A stretch of DNA of 64,000 nt from Moritella marina ATCC 15381 (lineage in GTDB: Bacteria; Pseudomonadota; Gammaproteobacteria; Enterobacterales; Moritellaceae): the NCBI RefSeq assembly GCF_008931805.1, contig NZ_CP044399.1:806001-870000 (forward strand), given 5' to 3'. The translations under genes were made by a program, and so were the position numbers. This document shows, piece by piece, positions 57,596-64,000 of the stretch (positions are counted from its first letter, which is position 1; every line of letters starts with the position of its first letter). The notes below the pieces were generated by a model. It had not been told where the DNA came from. It made no database searches and saw nothing but the letters and a program-made list of their open reading frames with translations.

Positions 57596-57919
57596 AATGA
57601 CATCTCATTTTATATATGTATAACAAACAGTAACGGTGCTTATTAAATTATTAAGCCAAAAAAAAATTAAATTAGCTGTTTATTTATGAGTGAATCAGCA
57701 TACTACACACTTACTTAAAAAACCTATTAAATATAACAGTTTAGATAGATTGAGGCGTTATTTGCATGAATAATAACAGTTCGCTTAAATCGACTGCAAT
57801 TTGCTGCCACTATTTAATAATACAAAAGGAGTAATATTAACGATTTCAAGCATATATCCATAGTCTTTAATAGGGTAATTAAGTTATAATCAATTGTCGC
57901 CAGCGTAAACGGAATTAGT
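57596..57919. other. Divergent intergenic region
   Basis: About 320 AT-rich bases between the kinase gene and the diguanylate cyclase, transcribed away from each other. It must hold both promoters. I see no convincing operator or structured RNA. Confidence 0.5.
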
Positions 57920-58726
57920 ATGTCATTAATAAACCAAGTTATTCAAAGTTTCCCAGGATTAGTGGCGGTAAAAAAATTAAGTGGTGAACATGTCGTTGTG
58001 AACGAGAGCTATAAGGGCTTTTTTCCATTTGATGTGCATGGATTAACGCTTGACGATATTATAAATAAAATTGAAAACAAAGATGTGATTGACCTATTAC
58101 TACAGTGCAAAGTAAATGATGCTGCGGCGTTAGCTGAACCGGATAAGATGAAAACCAGTATTGAAACCTTCCTTGATACCAGTTTTGAATCGGTACGCTA
58201 TATCATGACCGATGGTGGTGATGAGTTTATGGCGTTGTTGTCTTGGGATATCACTGAAAAAGTAAAAACAGCAGATAAGCTGAATGCACGTTTACAGCAT
58301 GATGATTTAACGGGTATCGCTAATAAAACGGCGTTAATGCAACGTACGTTTAATAACAATAATACCGTTGTGTATTTAGATTTAGATAACTTTAAACGTA
58401 TTAACGACACCTTTGGTCATTTGAAAGGTGACGAGATGTTGAGAAAATTTGCGCTGCACATTAATCATCAATTACGCGATAAAGACACCATCTACCGTGT
58501 TGGCGGTGACGAATTTGTGGTGGTATTTGAAGATGTTGGCAAGGTTAAAATTGACGAACGCTTAACACAAATACGCCATAATATAGAGCAAGATGACGAG
58601 TTCTTAGGTATTTCATTTAGCTTTGGGCTTCATGCAATGAGCCATGATATTACGTTGTCAGGGGCATTAGAGTCCGCAGATAAGTTGTTATATATGAGTA
58701 AACAGTTACGCAGAAATCAGTGTTAG
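57920..58726 (+). CDS. Diguanylate cyclase (GGDEF) with PAS-like N-terminus
   Basis: A 268-residue protein. Residues about 1-115 look like a PAS-type sensor (VIQSFPGLVAVKKLSGEHVVVNESYKG). The GGDEF domain follows (LQHDDLTGIANKTAL, VVYLDLDNFKRINDTFGH) with an intact active site RVGGDEFVVVF. The inhibitory I-site RxxD (RDKD) stands exactly five residues upstream, so product inhibition is expected. It makes cyclic di-GMP; no membrane segments. The ATG lies about 30 bases downstream of a possible promoter; no partner EAL domain nearby. Confidence 0.9.
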   Translation: MSLINQVIQSFPGLVAVKKLSGEHVVVNESYKGFFPFDVHGLTLDDIINKIENKDVIDLLLQCKVNDAAALAEPDKMKTSIETFLDTSFESVRYIMTDGGDEFMALLSWDITEKVKTADKLNARLQHDDLTGIANKTALMQRTFNNNNTVVYLDLDNFKRINDTFGHLKGDEMLRKFALHINHQLRDKDTIYRVGGDEFVVVFEDVGKVKIDERLTQIRHNIEQDDEFLGISFSFGLHAMSHDITLSGALESADKLLYMSKQLRRNQC

Positions 58727-58760
58727 CAGCACAGCAATAGGCTGCTAACACGCTATATCA

Positions 58761-59216
58761 TTAAAATGCTAATTCGATATCATTTTTTAATTGTACTAGT
58801 TCACTGCACATTGATGGTGAACCTTCATTGAAATCAAATGTTTTATCATTTAGCGCACAGATAGTGCCAACCACCACACCTTGATTAACCAGCGGAAATC
58901 CAAGGTATACACCTAAGTTGAATTTCACGTAATCTTCATTACCTTTCCATTCATCATCAATGCTTGCGTCGGGAATAAATACCGGCTGAGCCGTATCAAC
59001 TACGCGTTCACAATACAGTTCGTGACAGCCGGGTTGTCGACTCTTTGGTCCACAGTCTCCGACATTATAAATAGGTTGTTCATTGGCTACGACAACTTCC
59101 ATTGTGTCGTGCTTTGACTCCATGATCAGGATTGAATGTAAACCTGAATGATCTGCAAGCGTATTAAGGCGCTCTTGCCATTCCGTAAATGATTGTTTGA
59201 TATTAATAAATGGCAT
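58761..59216 (-). CDS. GAF-domain sensor protein
   Basis: A 151-residue single-domain GAF protein (SGLHSILIMESKHDTMEVVVAN, then YLGFPLVNQGVVVGTICALNDK). It includes CGPKSRQPGCHELYCERV, a cysteine-rich loop that could bind a metal or sense redox. No output domain, so it probably works with another protein. Convergent with the diguanylate cyclase gene, which it might serve as a sensor (speculative). Confidence 0.8.
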   Translation of the reverse strand: MPFINIKQSFTEWQERLNTLADHSGLHSILIMESKHDTMEVVVANEQPIYNVGDCGPKSRQPGCHELYCERVVDTAQPVFIPDASIDDEWKGNEDYVKFNLGVYLGFPLVNQGVVVGTICALNDKTFDFNEGSPSMCSELVQLKNDIELAF

Positions 59217-59409
59217 ATTTAATTCCTTATATCCTTATTTGGAGTTAATTCGATTATACCTATTAAGTGTATTTTTTTAGTTGATTAGATCGCACTTTTA
59301 CAAACTTAACAGTAAATTATTGTCAGTAAATCTACATACAATAAGCATCTTAACCCTGTCTTAACCTGCTATTTATTATACTCAGCTCCGTAGAATTGAG
59401 GAGATAAAA

Positions 59410-60801
59410 ATGGCCACGTCAAGACCATTACGCTATTCAGCGTTAGCACTGCGGTATATAACATTAACACTTACTGTATCAGCTGTTGTCGGTTGCAGCA
59501 ATAGCACGATTAATTACCAACAAGATGCAGATTCAGCGCGAACGGCGCGAACACAATGGCAATATCAGCAGCAAGATGCGGTTGCTGTTACACAATTAAC
59601 ACAATTGGTTGCGATGCCTGCGCTAACTAGTTTAGTAGAAGAAGCGATATTACAAAACCCCAGTTTGCAACAAACCGCGATTGCATTACAAATAGCTTAC
59701 GCACAACGTGGTGTAACAACAAGTGGCCGAATTCCGCAAGTGAATGCCGGTTTCAGTGCCAAGAACAGTGATGCTGACGAAAGTTATCAAACTGATGTGA
59801 CGGTGAGTTGGGAGTTAGACTTGTGGCAAAAACTCAATGATGAAGTACAAGCCGCTGACATGGATATAGCCAGCTCGCAGGCGACTTACCAAGGTGCGCG
59901 CGATGCATTAGCAGCAAACATCATGCGCAGTTGGTTACAAATTAATTTACAGCAACAACTGATCACGATTGAAACCTCACGTTTAGCGGTATTAGAGAAT
60001 AACGAACAGTTTGTGCTAAGTCGTTACCGCAATGGACTCGGTGCACTTGAAGATCTAGATAGTGCGCGAACCAGTAGTGCTCAAACCCGTGCAACATTGG
60101 CTGAGCAGCAAGAAACGCTGGCGCAAAATCAACGCAACCTCGGCTTACTGATCGGGCAAACAACGGCTATTCAAGCTGGTAGTGATTTTCCAACGGTATT
60201 ACAACCTTTAGCTGGTTTACCAGAGCAAGACCTTGGCCGTCGTCCTGACTTACAAGCGGCTTATGCGGCGATAAGCGCCGCCCAATATCGAACAGATGTG
60301 GCGTATAAAGCCTTGTTACCATCAATCAGTTTATCTGCATCGTTAACCGATATCGCCAACTCTCCCAGCGAGTCGTTATTAACGAGTCCGGCGTGGAGCT
60401 TATTAGGGCAACTGACGGCACCTATATTCCAAGGTGGTCAATTGCGTAGTCAAATTGAAATCGCGGAGTTGACGACCGAACAAACCTATTGGGCTTATCA
60501 AGAAAACTTATTAACGGCAGTCAACGAGGTCGAAAATGCATTGGGTCAAGAGCAGTCGTTACAGCGCCAGCAACAACACCTAAGTGATGCGTTAAGTAGT
60601 GCCAAGCGCAGTGAAAGCAATTATCAAACGAAATACCGTCAAGGGTTAGTGGATATATTAGATCTACTTACCGTACAACAGCAGACTTTTGATCTGCAAT
60701 CGCAATTAACCCAAGCCACTTATAATCGCTTGGTTAACCGCATTGATTTAGGACTGGCCTTAGGGCTTGGCATTACCACAGACATGGCTGGAGAAGCATA
60801 A
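59410..60801 (+). CDS. Outer membrane efflux lipoprotein (TolC/NodT family)
   Basis: A 463-residue outer-membrane factor. The signal peptide ends in a lipobox (VSAVVGCSN), so the mature protein is a lipoprotein; two OEP repeats follow with long coiled-coil helices (about 75-260 and 270-455). It forms the exit duct of a tripartite pump with the next two genes, whose order (duct, adaptor, permease) and 1-4 base overlaps show one operon. Substrate not predictable. Confidence 0.88.
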   Translation: MATSRPLRYSALALRYITLTLTVSAVVGCSNSTINYQQDADSARTARTQWQYQQQDAVAVTQLTQLVAMPALTSLVEEAILQNPSLQQTAIALQIAYAQRGVTTSGRIPQVNAGFSAKNSDADESYQTDVTVSWELDLWQKLNDEVQAADMDIASSQATYQGARDALAANIMRSWLQINLQQQLITIETSRLAVLENNEQFVLSRYRNGLGALEDLDSARTSSAQTRATLAEQQETLAQNQRNLGLLIGQTTAIQAGSDFPTVLQPLAGLPEQDLGRRPDLQAAYAAISAAQYRTDVAYKALLPSISLSASLTDIANSPSESLLTSPAWSLLGQLTAPIFQGGQLRSQIEIAELTTEQTYWAYQENLLTAVNEVENALGQEQSLQRQQQHLSDALSSAKRSESNYQTKYRQGLVDILDLLTVQQQTFDLQSQLTQATYNRLVNRIDLGLALGLGITTDMAGEA

Positions 60802-62015
60802 TGAAAAACAATGTTATTACTATCGCGATCACATTAGCGGCTGCAGCCAGTATTTTTGCCGTCATTAGCTACAACGGCGCAAAGATGGATGCGGCGAATA
60901 ATCCAGTGAACAATTCCGTTAATACCGCGGTAGTTAACGTTGCCGTGCAGTACCCTGAAGTCGCTGTGATAGCGGTGACGAAAGGCCGTTATCAAGCAGA
61001 AGTGATTGGTTATGGTGAAGCGCAATCGCGTTATCAGCTGACGTTAACCAGTGAAGTCAGTGGTCAAGTTGAATCACTTGGCCGCAATTTTGCGACGGGT
61101 AAGCTGTTTAATCAAGGTGATACGGTCGTTCAAATTAATGATGTTGATTACCAGCAAGCCTTAAGCAGTGCGCAAGTGGCAGTGGCTGACGCGAAATTAG
61201 CCTTATTAGAAGAACAACGTAAAGGCCAGCAAGCTCGGCTGGAATGGACAAACTCGGGCTTCAGTGGTGAACCTGACTCGCCGTTAGTATTGCGCGAACC
61301 CCAACTTATTGCTGCACAAGCAACGTTTAACAATGCCCAAAGTCAGTTGACTAAAGCGCAGCGTGATCTGGATAAAACCGCCATCACAGCGCCGTTTTCT
61401 GCGCTAGTAGTGAGTCGAGATGTGCAATTAGGCAGTTACCTGCAAGAAGGTAATACCATCGCGACGTTATACAGCACTGACCGTATGGAAATTGAGATCC
61501 CGTTATCGGCGCATCAATGGTCAAGTTTACCCAACATCAGTGGTGCGGTAGAGGGGAAGTGGCCTGTGATCTTGACCAACACCACGGGTGATAGCCAGTG
61601 GCAAGGTCATGTTGCACGTGTCGAGCAGCATCTTGATAATAGTAGTCGCCAACGTGCACTCGTGGTTGTTGTCGAGCAACCATTAGCACAGGAAACCCCG
61701 TTATTTCCGGGTACGTTTGTGACAGCCAGAGTGCAAGGTAAAGCGCTTAATGATTTATGGCAGTTGCCTGCCTCTGCGATCTCACAGACTGGTGAGGTTT
61801 GGTATATCGCTGCCGACGGTAACTTGGCCACGTTCACTGCCCAGCAACAGTTTGCACAGGGTGAGTTAAGTTATATCAAGCCTATGGCAGGTGTGGATAG
61901 CGCCAACATTATCATTCGTCCGTTGAATAGCTATGTGCAAGGTATGCAAGTGATTGCGAAGTTAACCAATCCAAGTGATTTACAGCTGGCCAATAACGTG
62001 AGTGTGAAATTATGA
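60801..62015 (+). CDS. RND efflux periplasmic adaptor (membrane fusion protein)
   Basis: A 404-residue HlyD/AcrA-type adaptor. An N-terminal signal anchor (about 6-24) is followed by the lipoyl half-motif (LTSEVSGQVESLGRNFATGKLFNQGD), a coiled-coil hairpin with a 45-residue insertion between the helices, and the second lipoyl half (KTAITAPFSALVVSRDVQLGSYLQEG), then beta-barrel domains. It bridges the outer-membrane lipoprotein and the RND permease. Start overlaps the upstream stop; its stop overlaps the permease ATG. Confidence 0.88.
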   Translation: MKNNVITIAITLAAAASIFAVISYNGAKMDAANNPVNNSVNTAVVNVAVQYPEVAVIAVTKGRYQAEVIGYGEAQSRYQLTLTSEVSGQVESLGRNFATGKLFNQGDTVVQINDVDYQQALSSAQVAVADAKLALLEEQRKGQQARLEWTNSGFSGEPDSPLVLREPQLIAAQATFNNAQSQLTKAQRDLDKTAITAPFSALVVSRDVQLGSYLQEGNTIATLYSTDRMEIEIPLSAHQWSSLPNISGAVEGKWPVILTNTTGDSQWQGHVARVEQHLDNSSRQRALVVVVEQPLAQETPLFPGTFVTARVQGKALNDLWQLPASAISQTGEVWYIAADGNLATFTAQQQFAQGELSYIKPMAGVDSANIIIRPLNSYVQGMQVIAKLTNPSDLQLANNVSVKL

Positions 62016-64000
62016 GTGAACAGCATCAAGCACCGGCTAGCCATAGTCCATTAGAAGGCGTGATTAACTGGTTTGCGAACAACTCGGTTGCAGCGAATTT
62101 ACTGCTTATTAGCATTATTTTACTTGGGGTCATGGCGTTAAGTAGCTTACGTAAAGAAGCGTTTCCGAGCATTGAACCGGATACTATTCGGGTATCGGTG
62201 AATTACGACAGTGGTGATGCAAAACAAGCAGAAGAAGGTATCGCCATTAAGATCGAAGATGCACTGGAAACGGTTGCTGGTATTAAACGTATTACTTCAA
62301 CATCTAACGCCAACGGCAGTTCAGTCAGTATCGAAAAAACCAGTGGTTATTCACTCGATACCTTACTGACTGATGTTAAAACCAATGTTGATGCGATCAA
62401 TAATTTCCCCAGTGACGCTGAAAATCCGGTGATTGATAAAGCCCGTCGTCAGGACCATGCGTTGTGGGTGCAGTTATACGGCGATGCAGATCGCGCTACT
62501 TTGCAGACTTTAGCGGAAAAATTAAAGTCCGATCTGTTAGCAAAATCTGGCATTCGCGATTTGGAGATTAAAGCCAACATTGAGCCGATGATCTCTATCG
62601 AAGTTGATGAAGCTAAGTTACAAGCCTATGGCTTAACGATTGCGGATATTTCTGCGGCGATTAATGCCGAATCGGCTACCCCATTGACGACCAGTTTACG
62701 CAATGGTGAAAAAGTCATGCGTTTGAAAGCGTCATCGCAGGCGTATCAGCAAAGTGAATTTGCCAGTATTCCGGTTATTACCGGCGGTAATGGTAGCGTT
62801 ATTACCTTGGCCGATGTTGCCACTGTTACCGACACGTTTGCCGATGATAGCTATACCTTATCTCGTTATGACCAACAAAACGGCATGGGTATCGAGATCG
62901 TGATGGATGATTTTGGCGACATCACGCAGATTGTAGAACAAGCGCAAGAAGTCGTTACTCAATGGCATGAACGCGGGTTATTACCTGCCGATGTTGAACT
63001 GGTTACTTGGTACGATCAAAGTGACACTATTACCGATCGTTTGTCTTTGCTCACCAAGAACGCATTAACGGGTATTGCCTTGGTGTTTATCGTCTTGGCG
63101 GTATTCTTGAATATTCGCGTGGCATTTTGGGTGGCGGCAGGACTGCCGTTTGTGTTATTTGGCACCTTATTCTTTATGCAGGACGCTTTCGTTGGCCTGA
63201 CGATTAATGAGATGACGACGTTCGGTTTTATCATGGCGCTGGGCATTGTCGTCGATGATGCAGTAGTGATTGGTGAGAGTATTTATACCACCCGTAAAGA
63301 AGAGGGCGATACTTTAGAGAACACGGTTAAAGGCACGATGAAAGTGGCTATCCCCACCTTGTTTGGTGTATTAACGACGGTTGCTGCGTTTGTTGCAATT
63401 GCCAATGTTGACGGTAATCTGGGAAAAATTTACGCGCAGTTTGCCGGTGTAGTGACGATTTGTTTATTGCTGTCGATGGTGGAATCAAAATTAATTTTGC
63501 CATCACATTTGGCGCATTTAAATACCGCACGTCAACCAACAACGGGGATTAAAGGGCTGTGGGCTCGTATTCAACACGCGGCAGATGCTGGGTTAGAATG
63601 GTTTAATGTATGTATTTACCGTAACGTGATTGAATGGTCACTGAAATTCCGTTATGCGGTTGTCTTGGCTTTCATTGCCTTGTTTATTTTGGTGGTTGGT
63701 TTGCCAATGACGGGCAGTGTTCGAGTGACGTTTTTCCCTGATATACCGGGTGATGTAGTGAGTGCTGACATCGTCATGCAAAACGATGCTAGTTTTGGTC
63801 AAACCCATACTAATTTACTGTGGTTAGAGCAAACGGCATTACAAGCGGATAATAACTTGCTGGTTAAATACGATGTGGCTAATCCCGCTGGGAATAGCGA
63901 GATCACCAGTTTACAGGTCATTGCTGAAGGTGACAGCTCGGGTAACTTGACGATCGAATTGGATGCTGACTCTGTTTATCCATCAAATGAATTTACTGCA
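62012..64000 (+). CDS. RND efflux permease, truncated by window edge
   Basis: Frame open from ATG 62012 to the end of the window (663 codons seen; about 1,000-1,050 expected). The N-terminus MSEQHQAPASHSPLEGVINWFANNSVAANLLL contains the first membrane helix, followed by the porter domain and helices 2-6, including GIVVDDAVVIGE, the conserved proton-relay acidic segment of RND pumps. Resembles heavy AcrB/MexF-like members that work with a stand-alone adaptor. It is the proton-driven part of the tripartite pump. Confidence 0.87.
   Translation, partial: MSEQHQAPASHSPLEGVINWFANNSVAANLLLISIILLGVMALSSLRKEAFPSIEPDTIRVSVNYDSGDAKQAEEGIAIKIEDALETVAGIKRITSTSNANGSSVSIEKTSGYSLDTLLTDVKTNVDAINNFPSDAENPVIDKARRQDHALWVQLYGDADRATLQTLAEKLKSDLLAKSGIRDLEIKANIEPMISIEVDEAKLQAYGLTIADISAAINAESATPLTTSLRNGEKVMRLKASSQAYQQSEFASIPVITGGNGSVITLADVATVTDTFADDSYTLSRYDQQNGMGIEIVMDDFGDITQIVEQAQEVVTQWHERGLLPADVELVTWYDQSDTITDRLSLLTKNALTGIALVFIVLAVFLNIRVAFWVAAGLPFVLFGTLFFMQDAFVGLTINEMTTFGFIMALGIVVDDAVVIGESIYTTRKEEGDTLENTVKGTMKVAIPTLFGVLTTVAAFVAIANVDGNLGKIYAQFAGVVTICLLLSMVESKLILPSHLAHLNTARQPTTGIKGLWARIQHAADAGLEWFNVCIYRNVIEWSLKFRYAVVLAFIALFILVVGLPMTGSVRVTFFPDIPGDVVSADIVMQNDASFGQTHTNLLWLEQTALQADNNLLVKYDVANPAGNSEITSLQVIAEGDSSGNLTIELDADSVYPSNEFTA

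Overview
The window is a piece of a marine gammaproteobacterial chromosome. Protein resemblance and the aryl-polyene gene order suggest a cold-marine Vibrionales/Alteromonadales-type host such as Moritella or Photobacterium. This is inference; no rRNA or tRNA is present to fix the taxon. It has three parts: a conserved left arm, a 32 kb AT-rich integrated island, and a conserved right arm.

Left arm (1-17939). Nineteen plus-strand genes form an aryl-polyene (APE) pigment cluster in the usual apeC-to-apeR order. It holds a 5'-truncated methyltransferase, two carrier proteins, ketosynthases (ApeC, ApeO, ApeR), an aryl-ACP ligase (ApeH), dehydratases (ApeI, ApeP), a ketoreductase (ApeQ), acyl- and glycosyltransferases, a thioesterase, and a LolA/MMPL/lipoprotein export set. 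An aromatic amino acid ammonia-lyase sits between ApeJ and ApeK. Most genes overlap by a few bases, and a strong terminator closes the operon at 16647-16681. A minus-strand secreted alpha/beta-hydrolase follows.

Island (18297-50491). A DNA-3-methyladenine glycosylase I-like gene is cut after codon 57, and its remaining 180 codons resume in frame 32,195 bp later. Just inside the left junction lie four linked genes matching the intA-tfp-intB-srap module of strand-biased circularizing integrative elements (SEs). tfp is interrupted by an IS3-family element with a clean TTA target duplication. Cargo, left to right: degraded IS elements; a minus-strand biosynthetic operon (diiron oxygenase-like, 2OG-Fe oxygenase, E1-like adenylating enzyme, aminotransferase, ArgC-like, DapF-like with both catalytic cysteines replaced by serine, GNAT) plus a ferredoxin; a divergent accessory erythrose-4-phosphate dehydrogenase behind an 8-bp repeat tract; an Xre / winged-helix / SF2 helicase module; a second, frameshifted tfp; an intact replacement copy of the interrupted glycosylase; and a four-gene operon of metallo-beta-lactamase-fold protein, trypsin-like protease, small middle component and Rad50-like ATPase, which I read as an ABC-three-component type conflict/defence system.

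Right arm (50492-64000). After the glycosylase remainder come a DUF1439-like secreted protein, a small hypothetical gene, a chemotaxis receptor, a SEC-C motif protein, a putative short transcript with a 14-codon ORF, a LytS/LytTR two-component pair resembling BtsSR, a diguanylate cyclase, a GAF protein, and a tripartite RND efflux operon (outer-membrane factor, adaptor, permease) that runs off the window.

The best candidates for undescribed biology are the island's amino-acid-type biosynthetic operon with its cysteine-less DapF homologue and Epd partner, the replacement glycosylase whose integration core has diverged, and the MBL-protease-ATPase operon.
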